DNA from: SZAS-103 sp038216155
GTDB lineage: Bacteria > Pseudomonadota > Gammaproteobacteria > Xanthomonadales > Xanthomonadaceae
Reading direction: 5' to 3'
Assembly: GCA_038216155.1 (NCBI GenBank)
Contig: JBBQQH010000036.1
Location: 1-32,149, forward strand
Length of the DNA: 32,149 nt
The notes beneath the pieces are model-generated. The model saw nothing but the letters and a program-made list of their open reading frames with translations, had not been told where the DNA came from and ran no database searches. The position numbers were made by a program, and so were the translations under genes. Numbering within the stretch: position 1 is the stretch's first letter; every line of letters begins with the position of its first letter. Below are positions 1 to 6,681 of the stretch, piece by piece.

Positions 1-1002
1 GACGTACACGCCCATTATCTTCCGCGCGACTGGCCGGATCTTGCGACCAAGTACGGCGATGACCGGTTTCCGGTGATCCATCACGGCGATGGCGGGCATC
101 GCATCTACAAGGATGGCAAGTTTTTTCGCGAGATCTGGCCGAAGACATGGGATGCGGACGAGCGCGTAGCTGACTACCAGCGTTTTGGCGTGCAGGTGCA
201 GGTGATCAGCACGGTGCCGGTGATGTTCAGCTACTGGGCCAAACCGCATCACGCGCTGGAACTGCATCAGTCGTTGAACGACGACATGGCGCGGATCGTG
301 CGCGATCATCCGAAGCACTACGCAGGAATCGGCACGGTGCCGATGCAGTCGCCACGGCTCGCGGTGCAGGAACTCGAGCGCTGCATGGATCAGCTCAACC
401 TGCAGGGCGTGCAGATTGGTTCGCACGTCAACGATTGGAATCTGGATGCGCCCGAGCTTGAACCGTTCTTCGCCGCCGCCGAGGAATTGGGCGCCGCGAT
501 TCTGGTGCACCCGTGGGACATGATGGGCAAGGACAGCATGCCCAAGTACTGGCTGCCGTGGTTGGTCGGGATGCCAGCAGAACAATCGCGCGCGGCGTGC
601 TGCCTGATCTTTGGTGGCGTGCTGGAACGGCATCCGAAATTGCGCGTGTGCATGGCGCACGGAGGCGGCGCATTCCCCTACACCATCGGTCGCATCGAGC
701 ACGGATTCAAGATGCGTCCGGACCTCGTCGCTACCGATAACCCGCGCAATCCGCGCGAGTATCTGGATCGCATGTATTTCGATTCGTGGGTAGCCGACGA
801 TCGCGCGCTGCGTTATCTGATCGACACCGTCGGCGTTTCGAGGGTGATGTTGGGCACCGATTATCCATTCCCTCTGGGCGAGCAGGAACCTGGCCAAGGC
901 ATCCATGCATTGCAACTCGACGCCACCGGCGAGGAGCGATTGTTCAACGGCACAGCGCTGGAATGGCTGGGGTTGTCCGCCAACCGCTTCGAGGCCGCAT
1001 GA
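1..1002 (+). CDS. 2-amino-3-carboxymuconate-6-semialdehyde decarboxylase (ACMSD), 5'-truncated by window
   Basis: ACMSD is a zinc amidohydrolase-superfamily enzyme that decarboxylates 2-amino-3-carboxymuconate semialdehyde, drawing kynurenine-pathway carbon away from spontaneous cyclisation to quinolinate and NAD. The frame is open from base 1 and begins DVHAHYLPRDWPDL, which contains the metal-binding HxH motif found at the very N-terminus of the family, so only a few residues are missing. The GTG at 73 is internal and not the start. Further family landmarks are STVPVMFSYWAKP, GVQIGSHVNDWNL, the metal-ligand region HPWDMMG, KYWLPWLVGMPAE, AHGGGAFPYTIGRIEHG and GTDYPFPLGE with its catalytic-site Asp. 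These closely parallel animal and bacterial ACMSD from memory. The stop overlaps the kynureninase start as ATGA, so the two are translationally coupled. Confidence in the family is very high. Confidence 0.96.
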   Translation, partial: DVHAHYLPRDWPDLATKYGDDRFPVIHHGDGGHRIYKDGKFFREIWPKTWDADERVADYQRFGVQVQVISTVPVMFSYWAKPHHALELHQSLNDDMARIVRDHPKHYAGIGTVPMQSPRLAVQELERCMDQLNLQGVQIGSHVNDWNLDAPELEPFFAAAEELGAAILVHPWDMMGKDSMPKYWLPWLVGMPAEQSRAACCLIFGGVLERHPKLRVCMAHGGGAFPYTIGRIEHGFKMRPDLVATDNPRNPREYLDRMYFDSWVADDRALRYLIDTVGVSRVMLGTDYPFPLGEQEPGQGIHALQLDATGEERLFNGTALEWLGLSANRFEAA

Positions 1003-2315
1003 GCGATTCCTCGAATTACGACTTCAGCAATTGTCATTCGCTAGAAGGCGCCAGTGCGCTAGACGCTGCCGATCCGCTGCGCGCGTTTCGTGCTGAATTC
1101 CTGATTCCGCCGCTGGAAAATCCTTCAGCTGATCCGGATCGCACCGAGCAGCTGTATTTTTGCGGCAACTCGCTCGGTCTGCAGCCACGCAGTGTTCGCG
1201 ATGCGGTCATTGCCGAACTCGACGACTGGGCGCGGCTCGGTGTCGAAGCGCACTTCAAGGGCCGGCATCCGTGGATGCCCTATCACGCCTTCGTGCGCGA
1301 GCAACTGGCCGAATTGGTCGGCGCGCAGCCGCAGGAAGTGGTGGCGATGAATTCGCTGACCGCCAATTTGCATCTGATGATGGTCAGCTTCTATCGGCCG
1401 GTTGCAGGTCGCAATGCGATTTTGATCGAAGCCGGCGCGTTTCCGTCCGATCGCTATGCGGTTGAATCGCAGCTGCGATTCCACGGTATCGATCCTGCCC
1501 ATGCCTTGATTGAGCTCGAAGCCGACGAGCCAGGCGGCATCGTGTCCATGCGTGCGATTGAACGCGCGCTAGCCGAGCATGGTCACCGAATCGCGCTGGT
1601 GTTGTGGCCGGGCGTTCAATACCGCACGGGTCAGGCGTTTGATCTGGGCGAGATCGCGCGACTGGCCCATGCGCAAGGTTGCACGGTTGGTTTCGATCTT
1701 GCCCATGCGGCCGGCAACCTGCCGTTGCAACTGCACGACAGCGGCGCCGATTTCGCGGTCTGGTGCAGTTACAAATATCTCAACTCCGGCCCGGGCGCAG
1801 TCGCTGGATGTTTCGTCCACGAGCGGCATGCGCGCGCCGATCTGCCACGTTTTTCCGGATGGTGGGGACACGATCAGGACACACGCTTCCGGATGGGTCC
1901 GCAGTTTGTGCCGACGCCGGGTGCCGATGGCTGGCAACTAAGCAACCCACCAATCCTCGCGCTCGCACCTCTGCTGGCGTCGCTGCAGGTGTTTCACGAT
2001 GCCGGCATGTCGCGACTGCGCGAAAAGTCCATCGCCCTCACCGGCTATCTGGAATCGCTGATCACCGCAAAGCTTTCCGACACGCTGGAAATTGTCACGC
2101 CAACCGACACGGCGCAACGCGGATGCCAACTGTCGCTGCGGGTGCTCGGCGGTCGCGAACACGGACGCGCACTGTTCGACCATCTCACCGAGCGCGGCAT
2201 CATCGGCGACTGGCGCGAACCTGACGTGATCCGCATCTCACCGGTGCCGCTGTACAACCGATTCGTCGATGTGTGGATGCTAGTTGATGCAATAAAGGCA
2301 TGGCGCAACGTTTAG
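999..2315 (+). CDS. kynU: Kynureninase
   Basis: A PLP-dependent hydrolase of fold type I that cleaves kynurenine to anthranilate plus alanine and 3-hydroxykynurenine to 3-hydroxyanthranilate. The ATG at 999 overlaps the ACMSD stop (ATGA), giving 438 residues, normal for the family. Visible landmarks are YFCGNSLGLQPRSV near the N-terminus, PWMPYHAFVREQLAELVGA, VVAMNSLTANLHLMM, the FDLAHAAGN segment (PLP-contacting Asp), and WCSYKYLNSGPG, where Lys259 is the expected Schiff-base lysine. The C-terminus has the expected RGIIGDWREPDVIRISPVPLYN. The frame stays open upstream into ACMSD, but that part is out-of-frame shadow. The presence of a monooxygenase and ACMSD in the same operon suggests 3-hydroxykynurenine as the working substrate. 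The stop codon lies inside the outer arm of the inverted repeat that brackets the next gene. Confidence 0.97.
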   Translation: MSDSSNYDFSNCHSLEGASALDAADPLRAFRAEFLIPPLENPSADPDRTEQLYFCGNSLGLQPRSVRDAVIAELDDWARLGVEAHFKGRHPWMPYHAFVREQLAELVGAQPQEVVAMNSLTANLHLMMVSFYRPVAGRNAILIEAGAFPSDRYAVESQLRFHGIDPAHALIELEADEPGGIVSMRAIERALAEHGHRIALVLWPGVQYRTGQAFDLGEIARLAHAQGCTVGFDLAHAAGNLPLQLHDSGADFAVWCSYKYLNSGPGAVAGCFVHERHARADLPRFSGWWGHDQDTRFRMGPQFVPTPGADGWQLSNPPILALAPLLASLQVFHDAGMSRLREKSIALTGYLESLITAKLSDTLEIVTPTDTAQRGCQLSLRVLGGREHGRALFDHLTERGIIGDWREPDVIRISPVPLYNRFVDVWMLVDAIKAWRNV

Positions 2316-2318
2316 CTC

Positions 2319-2353
2319 GTCGTTCCTGCGAACGCAGGAACCCAGCGACTCTA
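2319..2353 (+). repeat. Left inverted REP-like hairpin repeat
   Basis: This arm contains GTTCCTGCG-AA-CGCAGGAAC at 2322-2341, a 9-bp stem with a 2-base loop, followed by CCCAGCGACTCTA. It is the inverted partner of 2660-2694, with mismatches only at arm positions 15, 28 and 30. It starts four bases after the kynU stop codon. Confidence 0.85.
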
Positions 2354-2360
2354 GCTTACG

Positions 2361-2654
2361 ATGAACAAACATCCAGCCGTCTACATTCTTACGAGCATTC
2401 GCAATGGCACGCTGTACCTTGGCGTTACTAGTAATCTTGCTCAGCGTACGTGGCAAAATCGCGAGCAACTGGTTGAAGGATTCAGCAAGAAGCACAACAT
2501 CAAAGTCCTGGTGTGGTACGAACAGCACGACAACATGGAATCTGCCATTACGCGCGAAAAGCAGATCAAGGCTTGGAAACGCGAGTGGAAGTTGGAACTG
2601 ATAGAGAAAGCGAACCCATACTGGAATGATTTGTGGCCGTCGATTTGCGGCTGA
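2361..2654 (+). CDS. GIY-YIG nuclease-superfamily small protein
   Basis: A 97-residue single-domain protein of the GIY-YIG endonuclease superfamily, in the UPF0213/YhbQ-like class. The two signature halves are degenerate but recognisable: VYIL (GIY half) and LYLG (YIG half) spaced by TSIRNGT, followed by SNLAQR with the conserved Arg. The C-terminal half has ITREKQIKAWKREWK, carrying the metal-binding Glu, and ANPYWNDLW with the conserved Asn. The stretch TWQNREQLVEGF has Asn where relatives I recall carry His (EHRNGLVEGF-like), a possible active-site change. No good ribosome-binding site precedes the ATG at 2361. The gene is framed exactly by inverted hairpin repeats and unrelated to kynurenine metabolism, so it is probably a passenger or a driver of the repeats. 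Biochemical function is unproven for most members. Confidence 0.88.
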   Translation: MNKHPAVYILTSIRNGTLYLGVTSNLAQRTWQNREQLVEGFSKKHNIKVLVWYEQHDNMESAITREKQIKAWKREWKLELIEKANPYWNDLWPSICG

Positions 2655-2659
2655 GAAAA

Positions 2660-2694
2660 TAGAGACACTGGGTTCCTGCTTTCGCAGGAACGAC
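2660..2694 (-). repeat. Right inverted REP-like hairpin repeat
   Basis: The inverted copy of 2319-2353. The hairpin GTTCCTGC-TTTC-GCAGGAAC lies at 2672-2691. It begins six bases after the GIY-YIG stop and ends ten bases before the kmo GTG start; the outer TAAACGT match (2700-2706) runs into that start codon. Confidence 0.85.
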
Positions 2695-2704
2695 GGGCGT
2701 AAAC

Positions 2705-4249
2705 GTGAATCCCTCTAGCAATAAATCCATCACCATCATCGGCGCCGGCCTCGCCGGCTCGTTGCTTGCGGTGTTGCTTGCTCGTCGCGGCTGGCGCGTC
2801 GATGCGTTCGAGAAGCGACCGGACCCACGCCAGGCCGGCTATGAAGGCGGTCGATCGATCAACCTGGCGCTGGCCGAACGCGGCTTGTCGGCGTTGCGAA
2901 GCGCCGGGCTGGAATCGGTGGTGATGGCGCAAGCGGTGATGATGCGCGGGCGCATGGTGCACTTCGTTGATGGTCAAGTGCTGTTGCAACGCTACGGACG
3001 TGACGACAGCGAAGTGATCTGGTCGGTGCATCGCGGCCGACTCAACCTGAGCTTGCTGGACGCAGCCGAAACCGCCGGCGCGCGATTGCATTTCGGCGAG
3101 CGGCTAGGCGCTGTCGATTTCGCAGCACGCAGCTTTGCAATGCACGACGATGCGTCCGGCAACGTGGCGACGCGCGTCTTCGACGTGCTGATCGGCACCG
3201 ACGGCGCTGGATCGGCTATGCGCGCGGCCATGTCTTCCGACATGGAACTGGGCGAACGCTTCGAATCACTCGGTCACGGCTACAAAGAATTGGAGATACC
3301 GCCGGCGGCCGATGGCGCTTTCCGGATCGAACCCAACGCGCTGCACATCTGGCCGCGTGGTCGCTACATGTGCATCGCGCTGCCGAATTCCGAGCGCACC
3401 TTCACCGTCACGTTGTTCATGCCCAATCACGGAGAACCGAGCTTCGACACTGTGCAAAGTGCGGACGATGCGACGCGATTGTTTGAGCGTGATTTCGCCG
3501 ACACGCTGCCCTTGATCCCGGAGTTACGTGAGGATTTCGTGTGCAATCCGGTTGGCGCGCTGTCGACGCTGTACCTGGATCGCTGGCATCGCGACGGCGC
3601 CGCGGTGCTACTCGGCGATGCAGCGCACGCGATGGTGCCGTTCCACGGCCAGGGCATGAATTGTGCGTTCGAGGACTGCATCGCGCTGGATCGCTGGATC
3701 GCGCAGTCAGCCGACTTTGCTAGTGCTTTCGTCGGATTTGAAGCGGAGCGTCTACCCGATTCGCGCGCGATCCAGCAGATGGCGTTGGAAAATTATCTGG
3801 AGATGCGCGATCGCGTCGATGATGCCGATTATCTCTTGCAACGCGAACTGGAGCGCCTGCTGGCACTACGCCACCCGCAGCGATTCGTGCCGCGCTATTC
3901 GATGGTGAGTTTCACCCGGATTCCTTATGCGACTGCGTTTGCACGCGGCGAAATTCAGCGAAAGCTTCTCGTGGAAGTCACCCGTGATTGCACGCGGATC
4001 GAGGATGTCGATCTGGACGCAGTTGACGCGATGGTTCTCGAACGTCTACCGACAATCGATGTAAGCGTGCTCGGTGCTGATTCGGGTTCAAGCGGCGCGA
4101 ACACAGTGAGTAGCAACTCCAGTTCGGGCACCACTCCGTTTGAGGCTGAGAAGCCTTCGCTTGAGGATTCGGACGCTTCGTCTGAGGGCGCGAACCCTTC
4201 GTTTGAGGGCGCGGACCATACGGGGTCCGGAACAACGCCGAAACAATGA
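2705..4249 (+). CDS. kmo: Kynurenine 3-monooxygenase with a repetitive C-terminal tail
   Basis: An FAD- and NADPH-dependent hydroxylase converting kynurenine to 3-hydroxykynurenine. Residues 9-18 (ITIIGAGLAG) form the N-terminal Rossmann FAD motif. YEGGRSINLALAERGLSAL is the family-specific substrate/FAD segment, and LLGDAAHAMVPFHGQGMN around Asp305 is the second FAD-binding motif. Total length is 514 residues, about 50 more than the bacterial enzymes I recall. The excess is a Ser/Gly/Glu-rich tail from about residue 455, containing four degenerate 7-residue repeats. GTG at 2705 is the only credible start, since the Rossmann strand begins eight residues later. An AGGA about 15 bases upstream belongs to the right hairpin repeat and is too far to be a strong ribosome-binding site. 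The stop overlaps the exonuclease I start (ATGA). Confidence 0.95.
   Translation: MNPSSNKSITIIGAGLAGSLLAVLLARRGWRVDAFEKRPDPRQAGYEGGRSINLALAERGLSALRSAGLESVVMAQAVMMRGRMVHFVDGQVLLQRYGRDDSEVIWSVHRGRLNLSLLDAAETAGARLHFGERLGAVDFAARSFAMHDDASGNVATRVFDVLIGTDGAGSAMRAAMSSDMELGERFESLGHGYKELEIPPAADGAFRIEPNALHIWPRGRYMCIALPNSERTFTVTLFMPNHGEPSFDTVQSADDATRLFERDFADTLPLIPELREDFVCNPVGALSTLYLDRWHRDGAAVLLGDAAHAMVPFHGQGMNCAFEDCIALDRWIAQSADFASAFVGFEAERLPDSRAIQQMALENYLEMRDRVDDADYLLQRELERLLALRHPQRFVPRYSMVSFTRIPYATAFARGEIQRKLLVEVTRDCTRIEDVDLDAVDAMVLERLPTIDVSVLGADSGSSGANTVSSNSSSGTTPFEAEKPSLEDSDASSEGANPSFEGADHTGSGTTPKQ
4133..4216 (+). repeat. Four degenerate 21-bp tandem repeats within the kmo tail
   Basis: Four consecutive 7-codon units encode TPFEAEK, PSLEDSD, ASSEGAN and PSFEGAD. 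At the DNA level the recurring core is (c/g)cTTCGnnTGAGG. The units are in frame and give an acidic, proline/serine-rich, probably disordered tail. The last two units are the most alike, consistent with slippage or recent duplication. Confidence 0.75.
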
Positions 4250-5682
4250 GCGCGGAATTCTATTGGTACGACCTCGAAACATTCGGCAGCGATCCGCGCC
4301 GCACGCGCATTGCGCAATTCGCCGGTCAGCGTACCGATGCCGAACTCAATCCGATCGGCGATCCGCTGGTGCTGTTCTGCAAACCGGCAGACGACCTGCT
4401 GCCCTCGCCCGAAGCGACGCTGATCACCGGCATCACCCCGCAACAGGCACTGCGCGAAGGCGTCAGCGAAGCCGAATTGATCGCCCGCGTGCTGGAGGAA
4501 ATCGCGCAGCCAAACACCTGCACTGTCGGCTACAACTCGCTGCGTTTCGACGACGAATTCATCCGGCACACGCTGTATCGCAATTTTCACGACGCCTACG
4601 AACGCGAATGGTGCGGTGGCAATTCGCGCTGGGATCTGCTCGACGTGCTGCGTCTCGTGCGAGCGCTGCGTCCAGACGGACTGGAATGGCCGCTACGCGA
4701 AGACGGCACGCCGAGTTTCAAGCTCGAGCAACTGGCCATCGCCAACGATGTACGGCAAGGTTCCGCGCACGAGGCGCTGTCCGACGTGCAGGCATTGATC
4801 GGCCTTGCGCGAAAATTTCGCCAAGCACAACCACGGCTATTCGACTACGCGTTGCAGCTGCGCGACAAGCGCCACGCTGGCGCGTTGCTGGACATCGCCA
4901 ACATGACACCGTTGCTGCATGTCAGCGGCCGGTATTCCGCGGCACGCCAGTGCGCGGCGCTGGTCGCACCGATCGCGCGTCATCCTCAATTCGACAACCG
5001 GGTGATCGTGCTCGATCTGGGCGATGATCCCGATCGTCTGTTGCAACTGGATGTCGATGGCATCGTCGATCGCCTGTACACGCCGCGCGCCGATCTACCT
5101 GAAGGTGAAACACGCATCGGCCTCAAGGAAATTCACCTCAATCGCTGTCCGATGCTGGTCCCACTGGCGCATCTGCGCGATGCCGACCTTGAACGGTTGC
5201 AACTGGATCGCAACCAGGCGCTATCGCGCGCCGCACAACTGCGCGCCGATCCGCAGATCGCCGAAACCGTGCGCCAGGTGTATGCCAGACCACGCGAGCG
5301 CGAGCCGTCCGACGCCGATGCCGCCCTGTACGATGGCTTCGCCCCTGCCGGAGACAAGCGCGTGTTCGCGCAGCTGCGTGCCGCACCGCCCTCCGCCCTG
5401 CCCGACTTTAGCCAGCGCCTGAGCGATCCGCGCATGCGCGAATTGTTGTTTCGCTATCAGGCACGCAACTGGCCCGAATCGCTGGATGCCGAACAATCCG
5501 TGCGCTGGGACGACTATCGGCGCAAGCGCTTGGGTAGTGACATCGGGTTGTCCGAGTATTCGTTTGAAACCCATCGCGATTCCATCGAACGACTACGGCA
5601 GGAACGCACTGAGCCCCGCGATCACGCGCTGCTGGATGCGTTGCAGGACTGGGCGGCCAGCATCGAGCGAAGCCTAGACTAG
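4246..5682 (+). CDS. sbcB: Exodeoxyribonuclease I
   Basis: A 3'-to-5' single-strand DNA exonuclease of the DEDDh family, acting in recombination and mismatch repair. Residues 8-13 (YDLETF) give catalytic Asp9 and Glu11. NSLRFDDEF at about 97-105 gives the second Asp. HEALSDVQA gives His175 and Asp180, the same five-residue spacing as His181/Asp186 of the E. coli enzyme. The C-terminal half carries ExoI-specific segments such as RLGSDIGLSEYSFE near residue 425. The length of 478 is close to the E. coli protein (475). The ATG at 4246 overlaps the kmo stop (ATGA), so it is coupled to the kynurenine operon although the function is unrelated. A large hairpin begins 35 bases after the stop. Confidence 0.96.
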   Translation: MSAEFYWYDLETFGSDPRRTRIAQFAGQRTDAELNPIGDPLVLFCKPADDLLPSPEATLITGITPQQALREGVSEAELIARVLEEIAQPNTCTVGYNSLRFDDEFIRHTLYRNFHDAYEREWCGGNSRWDLLDVLRLVRALRPDGLEWPLREDGTPSFKLEQLAIANDVRQGSAHEALSDVQALIGLARKFRQAQPRLFDYALQLRDKRHAGALLDIANMTPLLHVSGRYSAARQCAALVAPIARHPQFDNRVIVLDLGDDPDRLLQLDVDGIVDRLYTPRADLPEGETRIGLKEIHLNRCPMLVPLAHLRDADLERLQLDRNQALSRAAQLRADPQIAETVRQVYARPREREPSDADAALYDGFAPAGDKRVFAQLRAAPPSALPDFSQRLSDPRMRELLFRYQARNWPESLDAEQSVRWDDYRRKRLGSDIGLSEYSFETHRDSIERLRQERTEPRDHALLDALQDWAASIERSLD

Positions 5683-5716
5683 GGCGAACCTCTCAAACCT
5701 CGTCATTCCCGCAGAG

Positions 5717-5817
5717 GCGGGGCTTTCAACCGCCGACTGGCGGATCATCCAGTGTCGTCGCTTTTCAAGGGAATCGAGTCACTGGATGATCCGCCAGTCG
5801 GCGGTTGAAAGCCCCGC
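5717..5817. repeat. Perfect 38-bp inverted repeat (long hairpin, REP-like family)
   Basis: The left arm 5717-5754 and right arm 5780-5817 are exact reverse complements, separated by a 25-base loop. The left arm contains the smaller palindrome CCGCC-GACT-GGCGG. Outside the arms, CGTCATTCCCGC (5701-5712) and TTCGCGGAAGTGATT (5819-5833) continue the pairing imperfectly. CGTCATTCCCGC and ATCCAGTG resemble pieces of the hairpin repeats at 2319 and 2660 (CGTCGTTCCTGC, AACCCAGCG). In RNA this would be a very stable stem after sbcB and could end or protect the transcript, but there is no T-tract for a classical terminator. Confidence 0.9.
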
Positions 5818-5954
5818 ATTCGCGGAAGTGATTTTCAACAGCGATGCTGGTCAATGACGGCTAAAAGTATGTACGCCTTCTCGTCTTCGATAGCTGGAGG
5901 AGCAAAGACGTTTCATCAACCCATGAACTGCACTGGCCAGCACGGGAACGCGAC

Positions 5955-5966
5955 TATAATTCGCGC
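5955..5966 (+). promoter_or_regulatory. Candidate -10 element giving a leaderless transcript
   Basis: A perfect TATAAT at 5955-5960 lies six bases before the ATG at 5967. Transcription would be expected to begin about seven bases after the hexamer, at or beside the ATG itself. No Shine-Dalgarno sequence precedes that ATG. I see no good -35 hexamer 16-18 bases upstream, so the call is tentative. Confidence 0.45.
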
Positions 5967-6653
5967 ATGGCCGCTGCCTTCTTTACCGACAAGACCTTCC
6001 GCTTCCAGCGAGCGCTGGCGCGTAACAACAATCGCGAGTGGTTCACTGCCCATCGCGACGATTACGAGCAGCATCTGCGGCAGCCGTTCCTGCGGCTGAT
6101 CACTGCAATGCAACCGGTGATCGCCGGAATCAGTCCGCACTATCGTGCTGACCCGAAGCCGATGGGCGGTTCATTATTTCGCATCCATCGCGATACCCGT
6201 TTTGCGAACGACAAGACGCCGTACAAGATTGGCGCCGGTGCGCGTTTCTTTCATGAGCGTCGTCGACACGTCGAAGCGCCGTCGTTCTATCTGCACGTGC
6301 AGCCTGGTCACTGCTTTCTCGGTGCGGGCCTCTGGCATCCGGAGCAACCGACGGTTCGCCGTGTGCGTGCGTTCCTGTTCGAGAATCCGGATGCGTGGAC
6401 CAAGGTCGTGCATTCGAAGCCGTTCAAGCGCAGCTACAGCATGGGCAGCGAATCGCTGGTACGCGTGCCGCAGGGGTATCCAGCAGACCACCCGTTGATT
6501 GAGGACATCAAACGCAAGAGTTTTGTCGCCACGATTACGCTTGACGACGCGCAAGTTACCGGGCCGAACCTGTTGAAACTGATCGACACGCATTTCAAGG
6601 CGATCTCGCCAGTTGTCGACTATCTATGCGCCGCGCTCGACCTCGAATTCTGA
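5967..6653 (+). CDS. DUF2461 family protein (TIGR02453-like)
   Basis: A 228-residue cytoplasmic protein of the DUF2461 family, whose function is not established. Typical features are the N-terminal FRFQRALARNNNREWFTAHRDDYE, the segment LFRIHRDTRFANDKTPYKIGAGARF with its Arg/Asp/Lys cluster, and SFYLHVQPGHCFLGAGLWHPE in the middle. The C-terminal KRKSFVATITLDD also fits. Length matches the family. No transmembrane segment or signal peptide is seen. The start ATG has no ribosome-binding site but sits just behind a TATAAT box, suggesting leaderless initiation. The next gene follows after 28 bases and may be cotranscribed. Confidence 0.88.
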   Translation: MAAAFFTDKTFRFQRALARNNNREWFTAHRDDYEQHLRQPFLRLITAMQPVIAGISPHYRADPKPMGGSLFRIHRDTRFANDKTPYKIGAGARFFHERRRHVEAPSFYLHVQPGHCFLGAGLWHPEQPTVRRVRAFLFENPDAWTKVVHSKPFKRSYSMGSESLVRVPQGYPADHPLIEDIKRKSFVATITLDDAQVTGPNLLKLIDTHFKAISPVVDYLCAALDLEF

Positions 6654-6681
6654 TACCACGCATTGCCATGGAATGCAGCTG

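Larger units (their letters stand above)
2308..2706. mobile_element. Putative GIY-YIG / REP-hairpin unit inserted in the kyn operon
   Basis: A gene for a 97-residue GIY-YIG protein is bracketed by inverted copies of a REP-like sequence at 2319-2353 and 2660-2694. The two 35-bp arms match at 32 positions by my hand alignment. A further ACGTTTA is inverted outside both arms (2308-2314 and 2700-2706) with a one-base length difference in between. Each arm is itself a hairpin. The unit separates kynU from kmo, genes that would otherwise be expected to be nearly abutting like their neighbours. Mobility is inferred from this structure; no target-site duplication was found, because the outermost matching bases are inverted rather than direct. 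Confidence 0.55.

Noticed and set aside
786..998. Upstream extension of the kynureninase frame into the ACMSD gene
   Set aside because: The 71 extra residues lack family similarity and overlap ACMSD; the ATGA start at 999 gives the normal protein.
2441..3091. 216-residue open frame on the minus strand across the GIY-YIG gene and kmo
   Set aside because: It crosses two well-supported plus-strand genes and the repeat between them, with His/Arg/Gln-rich composition typical of a shadow frame.
4140..5027. 295-residue plus-strand frame overlapping kmo and sbcB
   Set aside because: Arg/Ala-rich translation without a recognisable domain; it lies in another frame of two certain genes.
5717..5817. 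The long hairpin as a CRISPR repeat or tRNA-like structure
   Set aside because: Only two inverted arms with no direct repeats or spacers, and no tRNA cloverleaf features.
5854..6099. 81-residue plus-strand frame before the DUF2461 gene
   Set aside because: More than half overlaps the DUF2461 gene in another frame; no ribosome-binding site and no family similarity.
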